A stretch of 64,000 nt of DNA from Pseudomonas tumuqii (GTDB taxonomy: Bacteria > Pseudomonadota > Gammaproteobacteria > Pseudomonadales > Pseudomonadaceae), in NCBI RefSeq assembly GCF_013184545.1, contig NZ_JAAOJA010000011.1, forward strand, positions 141,578 to 205,577, given 5' to 3'. Position 1 is the stretch's first letter, and every line of letters begins with the position of its first letter. The notes beneath the pieces were generated by a model, which worked only from the letters and a program-made list of their open reading frames with translations, was not told the origin of the DNA and searched no databases. Positions 25,234-32,762 of this stretch are shown in pieces. Made by a program: the position numbers and the translations under genes.

Positions 25234-25977
25234 TCAGCTCATGTACATTCCGCCGTTCACAGGGATAGTAGCCCCTGTGACGTAGGCTGCGCCATCGGAA
25301 GCGAGGAAAGCGACCACTTTTGCGATCTCTTCGGCCTGCCCCAAACGACCCAGAGGAATCTGTGTCAGCAATGCATCACGCTGTGCTTCCGGCAGTTCCC
25401 GGGTCATATCGGTATCGATAAAACCAGGCGCCACCGCGTTTACGGTGATCGACCGCGAACCCACTTCACGCGCCAGCGCACGACCGAAACCTTCCAGCCC
25501 GGCCTTGGACGCAGCATAGTTCACTTGCCCGGCATTGCCCATGGCGCCGACAACCGAACCGATATTGATGATGCGCCCGAAGCGCGCCTTGGTCATCCCG
25601 CGCAGCACCGCCTTGGACAAACGATAGAGGCTGTTCAGGTTGGTGTTGATGACATCGAACCACTCATCATCTTTCATGCGCAGCATCAGGTTATCGCGCG
25701 TGATGCCGGCATTGTTAACTAGGATCAACGGCTGACCGAGGTGCTGCTGAATGTGCTGAAGAGTCGTGGCGACCGATTCGTCGCTGCTGACATCCAGCAC
25801 CAGACCAGCACCTTCGACGCCATGTTCTTTCAGGTATTCGGCGATGCGCTCGGCACCAGACGGCGAAGTCGCCGTGCCGATCACAACGGCGCCCTGCCGC
25901 CCCAATTCCAGAGCAATGGCTTGACCAATGCCGCGACTCGCGCCAGTGACCAATGCAACCTTACCTTGCAGGCTCAT
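25234..25977 (-). CDS. fabG: 3-oxoacyl-ACP reductase
   Basis: A 247-residue short-chain dehydrogenase that reduces 3-oxoacyl-ACP with NADPH. The cofactor motif is TGASRGIG (11-18), and NNAG is at 88-91. The catalytic residues are Asn113, Ser141, Tyr154 and Lys158 (YAASK). It lies 16 bp after fabD. Confidence 0.97.
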   Translation of the reverse strand: MSLQGKVALVTGASRGIGQAIALELGRQGAVVIGTATSPSGAERIAEYLKEHGVEGAGLVLDVSSDESVATTLQHIQQHLGQPLILVNNAGITRDNLMLRMKDDEWFDVINTNLNSLYRLSKAVLRGMTKARFGRIINIGSVVGAMGNAGQVNYAASKAGLEGFGRALAREVGSRSITVNAVAPGFIDTDMTRELPEAQRDALLTQIPLGRLGQAEEIAKVVAFLASDGAAYVTGATIPVNGGMYMS

Positions 25978-25993
25978 AACAACCTCTCTTAAT

Positions 25994-26929
25994 TCAGGCC
26001 AAGGCCGCGCGTGCGGCGGCGAAGGCGTCTGGGGTGTCCAGATTATACGTATTGATTCCTTTGACGCAGCGCTTGTTCAGCCCCGACAGGACACGGCCCG
26101 GACCGCACTCGACCAGATCGGTCACGCCTCGCTCAGCCATGCAGACGATAGACTCGACCCAGCGCACCGGGCTGTACAGCTGCGCCAGCAGATCAGCCTT
26201 GAGAGTATCGAGATCGGCAATCACGCTCGCGCTGACATTCTGCACCAACGGGATCTGCGGTGCTTGCCAGGCAACAGCCGCAACCGCCTCGGCAAAGCGC
26301 TCGGCAGCCGGGCGCATCAGCGCGCAATGCGACGGCACACTGACCGGCAGTGGCATGGCACGTTTGGCGCCACGCGCCTTGCATGCTTCGACGGCGCGTG
26401 CCACGGCAGCAGCCGAACCCGCGATCACCACCTGGCCCGGCGCATTGAAATTCACCGCGCTCACCACCTCGCCCTGCGCCGCCTCGGTGCAGGCTGCCAG
26501 CACGTCGGCATCGTCCAGCCCGAGGATAGCCGCCATGCCACCCTGACCAGCCGGTACGGCCTGCTGCATCAACTGGCCACGCAGCTCCACCAGCTTGACT
26601 GCCTCAGCAAATGCCAGACTGCCTGCAGCAACCAGCGCCGTGTATTCACCCAGGCTATGGCCGGCAACGAACGCCGGCTGCAAACCGCCCTCAGCGCGCC
26701 ACAGGCGCCACAAGGCAATGGATGCGGCAAGGATCGCCGGCTGGGTTTTGTCGGTTTGATTGAGTTGCTCTTCCGGCCCCTGCTGGATCAGGGCCCAGAG
26801 GTCGTAGCCAAGCGCTTCGGAAGCCTCGGCAAAAGTGTCGATAACGACTTGCTGTGAGCCGTGCCCAGCCAACATCGTCAGCGACTGCGAGCCTTGTCCT
26901 GGAAAGACGAATGCGAGGGATGCAGACAT
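25994..26929 (-). CDS. fabD: Malonyl-CoA:ACP transacylase
   Basis: A 311-residue enzyme that loads malonate onto ACP. FPGQGSQ is at 9-15, the nucleophile Ser92 is in GHSLGEY, and the partner His is in SVPSHCALM near 200. It is preceded by 166 bp after plsX, with no clear promoter. Confidence 0.97.
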   Translation of the reverse strand: MSASLAFVFPGQGSQSLTMLAGHGSQQVVIDTFAEASEALGYDLWALIQQGPEEQLNQTDKTQPAILAASIALWRLWRAEGGLQPAFVAGHSLGEYTALVAAGSLAFAEAVKLVELRGQLMQQAVPAGQGGMAAILGLDDADVLAACTEAAQGEVVSAVNFNAPGQVVIAGSAAAVARAVEACKARGAKRAMPLPVSVPSHCALMRPAAERFAEAVAAVAWQAPQIPLVQNVSASVIADLDTLKADLLAQLYSPVRWVESIVCMAERGVTDLVECGPGRVLSGLNKRCVKGINTYNLDTPDAFAAARAALA

Positions 26930-27095
26930 GTAAACGAGCCTCTATGGTCTTATCGTCGAAAAATTCGCGCCTGGCAGAGTCAAACGCAACAAACTGACAG
27001 TTGGATGACAGACCACATGCCGCGGTCACATTAGCAGGCTACGGCATCACCAGCGCCCTGCACCCGCAAGCCCGCATGACTCACCGATAACCGGC

Positions 27096-28106
27096 TCAGA
27101 GCAACATATCCTCGAGACGACCATGCAGGCGCTGCGGCAAATTGTCCTCAATTTCCCTCAGCGCGCGACGAATGGCGCTCTTGAAACCGTCCGCACCTGC
27201 CGAGCCATGACTCTTCACCACAATACCCTGCAGGCCGAGCAAGCTCGCCCCATTGTGCTGTGCGGGCGCCAACTCGGCGCGCAAGCGACGCAATACCGGC
27301 ATCGCCACCAGGCCGGCCAACCGCGAAACCAGATTGCGCCTGAACAACAGCTCGATACGCGCCGCAATCATCGTCGCCAGGCCCTCGCTGGACTTGAGCA
27401 GAATATTGCCAACAAAGCCGTCGCACACCACCACATCGGCGTCGCCACGATAAAGCCCGTCGCCCTCGATAAAACCGATGTAATTCAAGCCACGAGCCTG
27501 CTGCAAAAGACTCGCGGCAAGCTTGACCTGCTGATTACCCTTGACCTCTTCGGTGCCGACATTGAGCAACGCCACCCGCGGCCGCACTACCCCCAGCGCC
27601 TCAGCCGCCACCGCCCCCATCACGGCGAACTGGTAGAGCTGCTCAGCACTGCAGTCGACATTGGCCCCCAGGTCGAGCAAGTGACAGCAGCCAGTCTGGG
27701 TTGGTACAGCCGTCACCATGGCCGGACGATCTATCCCCGGCAACGTTTTCAGCACATAACGCGACAACGCCATCAAGGCCCCGGTATTGCCAGCACTGAC
27801 ACATGCCTGAACCCGTCCATCACGCAGCAATTCCAGCGCCACCCGCATCGACGAATCCGTCTTGCCACGCAACGCTTGCGCTGGACGCTCGTCCATGGTG
27901 ACTACTTCGCCAGCATGCTCGACATGCAGGCGTGCGCGGTCGACGCCAGGACTGCGGGCAATCAAATCTTCGATAAGAGGGGCTTGGCCGACGAGGACCA
28001 GGTGCAACGAAGGGTACTCAGCCAAGCAGGCAATGCTGGCCTGAACAATGCTGTGGGGACCGAAGTCCCCACCCATTGCATCAATCGCGATGATCGGAGC
28101 GGACAA
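27096..28106 (-). CDS. plsX: Phosphate acyltransferase PlsX
   Basis: A 336-residue enzyme that converts acyl-ACP to acyl-phosphate for phospholipid synthesis by PlsY. IAIDAMGGDFGP near the N-terminus, SAGNTGALMALS and LLNVGTEEVKGN are family signatures. It starts 3 bp after the rpmF stop codon. Peripheral membrane protein. Confidence 0.97.
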   Translation of the reverse strand: MSAPIIAIDAMGGDFGPHSIVQASIACLAEYPSLHLVLVGQAPLIEDLIARSPGVDRARLHVEHAGEVVTMDERPAQALRGKTDSSMRVALELLRDGRVQACVSAGNTGALMALSRYVLKTLPGIDRPAMVTAVPTQTGCCHLLDLGANVDCSAEQLYQFAVMGAVAAEALGVVRPRVALLNVGTEEVKGNQQVKLAASLLQQARGLNYIGFIEGDGLYRGDADVVVCDGFVGNILLKSSEGLATMIAARIELLFRRNLVSRLAGLVAMPVLRRLRAELAPAQHNGASLLGLQGIVVKSHGSAGADGFKSAIRRALREIEDNLPQRLHGRLEDMLL

Positions 28107-28109
28107 GGA

Positions 28110-28292
28110 TTACTCGTCAGCGCCCTTGTCGATCACTTTGCGACCACGGTAAACACCTTCCGGCGATACGTGGTGGCGCAGATGGATTTCACCGGTGCTT
28201 TTCTCGACGGACAGCGTGCTGGCATCGAGCGCATCGTGCGAACGACGCATGTCACGGGCGGAACGGGATTTTTTGTTCTGCTGAACAGCCAT
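28110..28292 (-). CDS. rpmF: 50S ribosomal protein L32
   Basis: A 60-residue basic protein beginning MAVQQNKKSRSARDMRRSHD, the standard L32 N-terminus. This is the Cys-free form. It sits between yceD and plsX as in most gamma-proteobacteria. Confidence 0.97.
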   Translation of the reverse strand: MAVQQNKKSRSARDMRRSHDALDASTLSVEKSTGEIHLRHHVSPEGVYRGRKVIDKGADE

Positions 28293-28305
28293 AACTGATT
28301 AACTC

Positions 28306-28833
28306 CTAAACGTTTGGGTCACGCTTTAACTGCGCCAATACACTGAACGGGTTGGACCGTGTCACCTCGTCCTCGCTCGACTCGGGCTCTTCGAGGCCGA
28401 CCGGCTGCTGGCAATCTTTAGGGTCATGAACCGGGACAATGGGCAAGGCGAGCAACAGCTCCTCCTCAACCAGCGCCAGCAGATCCAATGGATCTTCACC
28501 CAACTCCAGCACGTCATAGCCCTTCGGCACGGACTGGGTATTTGCACCTTCCTTCACCACAGCGTAATCACACGCGCTATGGATCGGCAGGACAACCAGT
28601 TCCAGACAACGCTGGCAAACCATCTTGACCTCAACCTCGAGCTCACTATGGAAAACCACAGCATTACGCTCATCACGCTCGAAGAAAAACTTCGCACGCA
28701 CCATGCCTTGATTATCGGCAAGTGGGTCGCAGAGTCGCGCCAGATCGACTAGCGGTACCACGCCTTCAAGCGTGGCACCACGATCAGCCAATTTGCGCGG
28801 ATCAACATGAGGTGGAATCGGTGCATTTAACAT
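28306..28833 (-). CDS. yceD: YceD / DUF177 family 23S rRNA accumulation protein
   Basis: A 175-residue protein of the YceD family. The Cys motif VCQRCLELVVLP near the middle and a C-terminal acidic EEPESSEDE tail before NPFSVLAQLK are typical. YceD homologues are linked to 23S rRNA maturation. It is the first gene of the rpmF-plsX-fabD operon. The ATG lies only 9 nt after the -10 box, so the mRNA would be almost leaderless and has no Shine-Dalgarno sequence. Confidence 0.93.
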   Translation of the reverse strand: MLNAPIPPHVDPRKLADRGATLEGVVPLVDLARLCDPLADNQGMVRAKFFFERDERNAVVFHSELEVEVKMVCQRCLELVVLPIHSACDYAVVKEGANTQSVPKGYDVLELGEDPLDLLALVEEELLLALPIVPVHDPKDCQQPVGLEEPESSEDEVTRSNPFSVLAQLKRDPNV

Positions 28834-28842
28834 AGGCGCCGC

Positions 28843-28871
28843 ATTCTATGGATGCACCCTGCCCCTGTCAA
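28843..28871 (-). promoter_or_regulatory. Promoter of the yceD-rpmF-plsX-fab operon
   Basis: On the minus strand, perfect TTGACA (28866-28871), 17-bp spacer and TAGAAT (28843-28848). This is the strongest consensus match seen in the window. The start site is predicted at about 28836, 3 nt before the yceD ATG. Confidence 0.8.
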
Positions 28872-28944
28872 AGGATATTCGGCCTGTCCAGCACGAAGAG
28901 TGCCGACTAGAATTGCCGACCTATATAAAAGGAGATGCACAGAT

Positions 28945-29523
28945 ATGCTACCTCTGGTGCTCGCATCCAGTTCGCCCTACCGCCGAGAACTATTGACCCG
29001 CCTGCGCCTACCCTTTACCTGGAGCGCGCCCGCGATCAACGAAACCGCTCGACCCAATGAAGACGCCAACACCCTGGTACGCCGCCTGGCAGAAGAAAAA
29101 GCCCGCGCGCTCAGCCTCAAGCACCCGCAACACCTGATCATTGGCTCTGATCAGGTCGCAGTACTTGGCAATCAGATCCTCGGCAAGCCCCAGACACACG
29201 AACGCGCCCACGCACAACTGCTCGCCGCAAGCGGCAACAGCGTCACCTTCCTGACCGGCCTGGCCCTGCTTGACAGTCAAAGCGGCCACTGCCAGATCGA
29301 CTGCATCCCTTTCACCGTGCACTTTCGCCGACTGAACGACGCGCAAATCACCCGCTACCTGCAGGCCGAGCAGCCCTACGACTGCGCCGGCAGCTTCAAG
29401 GCTGAAGGGCTGGGCGTCAGCCTGTTTCGCTGCACCGAAGGCACTGACGCCACCAGTCTGATCGGCCTACCCCTGATCCGCCTGGTGGACATGCTCCATA
29501 TAGCCGGCATTGATATCCCATAA
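28945..29523 (+). CDS. yceF: Maf-family nucleotide pyrophosphatase (YceF type)
   Basis: A 192-residue Maf protein. LASSSPYRRELLTRL at the N-terminus has the SPxRRxLL form of the YceF subgroup, which hydrolyses 7-methyl-GTP, unlike YhdE-type dTTP/UTP pyrophosphatases (SPRRxEL). The catalytic base Asp is in IIGSDQVAVLG. CAGSFKAEGLG and SLIGLPL follow. It is divergent from yceD, as in E. coli. The start at 28945 has AAAAGGAG 10 nt upstream. Confidence 0.92.
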   Translation: MLPLVLASSSPYRRELLTRLRLPFTWSAPAINETARPNEDANTLVRRLAEEKARALSLKHPQHLIIGSDQVAVLGNQILGKPQTHERAHAQLLAASGNSVTFLTGLALLDSQSGHCQIDCIPFTVHFRRLNDAQITRYLQAEQPYDCAGSFKAEGLGVSLFRCTEGTDATSLIGLPLIRLVDMLHIAGIDIP

Positions 29524-29571
29524 AGCAACAAGCCCGATCAATGACCGGGCCTGTGCGCAACGCGAAATCAA

Positions 29572-30552
29572 CTAGCGCAGGCTTGGCCCCTGAAAGCCCA
29601 TCCACATGGCCAGATCCTCGGCGACGCTGGCACCCAGGCGCTTGGCGAAACGATCGAACGGCGACTCCTTGACCGTAAAGTCAACCAGTTCCTTCTCACC
29701 GATCACTTCACGCGCAACGTAGCTGGTATTACCCAAGGCATCGATCAAGCCAAGCTGCAACGCCTGCTCACCCGACCACACCAGCCCCGAGAACAACTCA
29801 GGATGCTCCGCTGACTTCAGCCGATCACCACGCCCTTGCTTGACGCTGTCAATGAACTGGCGATGCGTGGTTTCCAGCACCCCCTGCCAAAACTGCGCCT
29901 CATCCTCTCTAGGCGGCTGGAAGGGATCAAGAAACGCCTTATGCTCGCCGGCGGTATACACCCGACGATCGACACCCAGTTTTTCCATAACCCCGACAAA
30001 GCCGAAACCAGCCGCGGTCACGCCAATCGATCCGACCAGACTGGCCTTGTCGGCATAGATCTGATCCGCGGCGCTGGCGATGTAATAGGCTCCAGAGGCC
30101 CCAAGATCGGTGATCACCGCATACAGCTTGATCGCTGGATACTCGGCGCGCAGACGACGAATCTCGTCATAGATATAACCCGACTGCACCGGACTGCCGC
30201 CCGGACTGTTGATCCGCAGGATCACACCCTTGGTGTTAGCGTCCTCGAACGCGGCGCGCAGGCTGCCGACTATGTTATCGGCACTGGCTATCTCCTTGTC
30301 GGCGATCATCCCGCGCACCTCGATCAATGCGGTATGACTCGCACTACTCTTGACGCTCTCCTTCAGATCGAGCAGCGGCGCAAACAGCGCCAGCGCAGCA
30401 AACAGATAAATAAAGGTCAGTGACTTGAAGAAGATCCCCCAGCGCCGCGCCCGACGCTGTTCCTGCACGCCAGCCAGCAGGGTTTTTTCCAGCAACTTCC
30501 AGCTTTTCTCATCACCTTCGCCGGCAGCCGATGCTTTCCATTCATCCGACAT
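29572..30552 (-). CDS. sppA: Signal peptide peptidase SppA, single-domain form
   Basis: A 326-residue membrane-anchored serine protease (transmembrane segment about 39-60). Ser153 in DLGASGAYY and Lys205 in AGEHKAFLDP are 52 residues apart, the spacing of the Ser-Lys dyad of B. subtilis SppA (147/199). NSPGGSP and GSIGV are present. It degrades released signal peptides. The start at 30552 has AGGTGG upstream and overlaps the HAD gene by 11 bp. Confidence 0.93.
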   Translation of the reverse strand: MSDEWKASAAGEGDEKSWKLLEKTLLAGVQEQRRARRWGIFFKSLTFIYLFAALALFAPLLDLKESVKSSASHTALIEVRGMIADKEIASADNIVGSLRAAFEDANTKGVILRINSPGGSPVQSGYIYDEIRRLRAEYPAIKLYAVITDLGASGAYYIASAADQIYADKASLVGSIGVTAAGFGFVGVMEKLGVDRRVYTAGEHKAFLDPFQPPREDEAQFWQGVLETTHRQFIDSVKQGRGDRLKSAEHPELFSGLVWSGEQALQLGLIDALGNTSYVAREVIGEKELVDFTVKESPFDRFAKRLGASVAEDLAMWMGFQGPSLR

Positions 30553-31237
30553 ATTCACCCACCTCAATTGGTTGCCCACCTGCACGCCGATCGAGCCAGG
30601 CATGCAATTCCATGAAATTCTCTATTGCCAGCGCCGGACCATGCTCACGCAACACCGCCAAGGGCTGAGCCCCATAACCTACCGCCACGCAATCCATCCC
30701 GGCATGCCGAGCCATCCGCAAATCGAACGATGAGTCACCTACCATCAAGGCCCGCTCCGCAGGGACGCCACAATGCTCGAGGATTTCCTCCAGCATCAGC
30801 GGACTCGGCTTGCTCGCCGTTTCGTCGGCACAGCGAGTGACATCGAAGTAATCCAGCCAGCCACGCCCCTCCAGCACACGCTGCAAGCCATGGCGACTCT
30901 TGCCCGTGGCCACAGCCAAACGATAGCCCTGCGCACGAAACATCTCCAGCGCCTCAGCCACCCCCGGGAACAACGCCGAGGGCTCCGCCTCCAACGCCAG
31001 GTAGCGCTCGCTATAACAGCGCCGGAAGCGCTCGACCAGCGCAGTCTCGACCAACTCGGGATGCAGGCTGGCGATCGCCTCCGGCAAACCAAGCCCGATA
31101 ATCCCCTTGACCTGCGCATCGCTACACCGCACCAGCTCACAAGAATCCGCAGCCCAATGCATCGACTCGACGATACGACCAATGGAATCGACCAGCGTGC
31201 CGTCCCAATCGAAGATCAACAACTCATAGTCAGGCAC
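30542..31237 (-). CDS. HAD-superfamily hydrolase (phosphoglycolate phosphatase-like)
   Basis: A 231-residue HAD subfamily IA phosphatase. Motif I is FDWDGTLVD (nucleophile Asp10, Asp12), motif II VATGKS, motif III Lys in SKPSP, and motif IV GDSSFDLRMA. The cap domain is helical. It lies between rluC and sppA and overlaps both, so it is expressed with them. The substrate is not set by the sequence; Gph-like or nucleotidase activity is possible. Confidence 0.9.
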   Translation of the reverse strand: MPDYELLIFDWDGTLVDSIGRIVESMHWAADSCELVRCSDAQVKGIIGLGLPEAIASLHPELVETALVERFRRCYSERYLALEAEPSALFPGVAEALEMFRAQGYRLAVATGKSRHGLQRVLEGRGWLDYFDVTRCADETASKPSPLMLEEILEHCGVPAERALMVGDSSFDLRMARHAGMDCVAVGYGAQPLAVLREHGPALAIENFMELHAWLDRRAGGQPIEVGEYVG

Positions 31238-32183
31238 TCAGACGCTCCAGCGTGTGCGCCCAGGTCGCATCGACCGGCGCCTCCAACTTGAGCTCACCAC
31301 CATCGGGCAGCGGCACGACCAACGCATAGGCATGCAGGAACAGACGCTTGCCGCCCAGCTCACGGATCTCGCGACTGAATTCATCATCGCCATACTTGCT
31401 GTCGCCGGCGATGCAATGCCCCGCATACTGGCTGTGCACGCGAATCTGATGGGTACGCCCGGTCACCGGCTTGGCCTCGACCAAGGTGGCGAACTCACCA
31501 AAACGGCGCAGTACACGGAACAGCGTCAGCGCCTCCCTGCCCTCCTCGTTGACCTCGACCATGCGCTCACCAGAACGCAGATTGCTCTTCTGCAAAGGTG
31601 CATTGACCCGCTTCTTGGCAGTCGCCCAGTGCCCACGAACCAGCGCCATATAACGCTTGTCCACGCCGTCGCCGCGCAAAGCCTCGTGCAGATGCCGCAG
31701 CATGCTGCGCTTCTTGGCGATCATCAGCAGCCCGGAAGTGTCGCGATCGAGGCGATGAACCAGCTCCAGCTCCTTGGCGTCCGGCCGCAACTGACGGAAA
31801 GCCTCTATCACCCCGTAATTGAGGCCGCTACCGCCATGCACAGCGATGCCGGCTGGCTTGTTCAGCACGATCAAGGCCTTGTCTTCATAAACGATGGCCG
31901 CCTCAAGGCGTTCGAGCAACCCCTGCGCCAGGGGTGCCGGCTCATCTCGCTCAGCCAGACGCAGCGGCGGAACACGAATGATGTCGCCCGCCTGCAGCTT
32001 GTACTCCGGCTTGATGCGTCCCTTGTTCACCCGCACCTCGCCTTTGCGCAAAATGCGGTAAATCAATGTCTTGGGCACACCCTTTAACTGAGTGCGGAGG
32101 AAGTTATCGATGCGCTGGCCGGCGAGTTCCGGCGCAACCTCGAGCAGCTGAACGCCGGAGGTTGTAGAAGTAGGAATTGTCAT
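31230..32183 (-). CDS. rluC: 23S rRNA pseudouridine synthase RluC
   Basis: A 317-residue enzyme making pseudouridine at 23S rRNA 955, 2504 and 2580. An S4 RNA-binding domain lies at about 17-77 (QRIDNFLRTQL, KGEVRVNKGRIKPEYKLQAGD). The catalytic Asp146 is in HRLDRDTSG. The ATG at 32183 has no Shine-Dalgarno sequence; a -10-like TATGAT ends 6 nt before it. It is divergent from rne, and the rluC/rne pairing is conserved in gamma-proteobacteria. Confidence 0.95.
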   Translation of the reverse strand: MTIPTSTTSGVQLLEVAPELAGQRIDNFLRTQLKGVPKTLIYRILRKGEVRVNKGRIKPEYKLQAGDIIRVPPLRLAERDEPAPLAQGLLERLEAAIVYEDKALIVLNKPAGIAVHGGSGLNYGVIEAFRQLRPDAKELELVHRLDRDTSGLLMIAKKRSMLRHLHEALRGDGVDKRYMALVRGHWATAKKRVNAPLQKSNLRSGERMVEVNEEGREALTLFRVLRRFGEFATLVEAKPVTGRTHQIRVHSQYAGHCIAGDSKYGDDEFSREIRELGGKRLFLHAYALVVPLPDGGELKLEAPVDATWAHTLERLSA

Positions 32184-32189
32184 CGCGCA

Positions 32190-32195
32190 ATCATA
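32190..32195 (-). promoter_or_regulatory. Candidate -10 of a leaderless rluC transcript
   Basis: TATGAT on the minus strand ends 6 nt before the rluC ATG, so transcription would begin at or next to the start codon. A -35 of TTCAAT at 15 bp is weak. No ribosome binding site is present. Confidence 0.4.
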
Positions 32196-32211
32196 ACAAT
32201 TTTTTATGGAA

Positions 32212-32240
32212 TTGAAGCACTTAATCATTACTGCTATAGT
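32212..32240 (+). promoter_or_regulatory. Promoter of rne
   Basis: TTGAAG (32212-32217), 17-bp spacer, TATAGT (32235-32240) with an extended TGC. The start site would be near 32247, giving a leader of about 515 nt. Confidence 0.7.
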
Positions 32241-32246
32241 CGCGAA

Positions 32247-32762
32247 CGCCGCCAAAAGCGGTCCGGCCTGCGGATGATCGCCAAAACTGCCATCCCTAAC
32301 CGACGCAATTCATTTGGGACGTAAGGCCGTCCGACGGGTTATTCAGAGATAGAAAGCCGCAAAGGCCGCGAATAACTCGGAAATAAAGCCTTGAGCCATG
32401 ATGCGCAGCCGCCCCCATTGGGCGTTTGCGGTAACTGCCAACCCGCTGCGGATTTTATGCGAGCGGCACCCGATTTTCAGTGATACGTGTAGGGTGGAGA
32501 CGTACAACCGTCGGTCTGCGTAGCAATTAGCTTTATCGAAGACGCTTCATCTCGTCCGCTACCGACAGTTGATTCCTCCTCCTGACTAGTGCTTTCTGTC
32601 ACAACAGCGAGCAGGAGATGTCCGTCACGACCCAGCCCAACTGGCTGACTGTCGTTTGACAATGAAACGATTTACGACCGTTTCTGACGCGCCTGACACC
32701 GACCCTGAGAGTCGTGTGTGCCGAACGCCGCTTCCGCCAGCACCGGAAACCGACGGTACAAC
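32247..32762 (+). ncRNA. Long structured leader of rne (rne-II type, self-regulation)
   Basis: The 579-bp gene-free stretch 32184-32762 contains the rne promoter and then about 515 nt of leader. Pseudomonads are known to carry the rne-II RNA motif in this position, through which RNase E limits its own mRNA. Visible structure: CGCAGC (32404-32409) with GCTGCG (32445-32450) enclosing a GCCC/GGGC hairpin, and CTCCTG (32579-32584) with CAGGAG (32612-32617). The latter AGGAG is followed at once by an ATG that opens a 13-codon frame (32618-32659). The rne ATG itself has no clear ribosome binding site. The motif was not matched to a model. Confidence 0.6.

Noticed and set aside
29532..29550. GCCCG/CGGGC hairpin between yceF and sppA
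   Set aside because: A short stem with a mismatch and no T-run; too weak to call a terminator.
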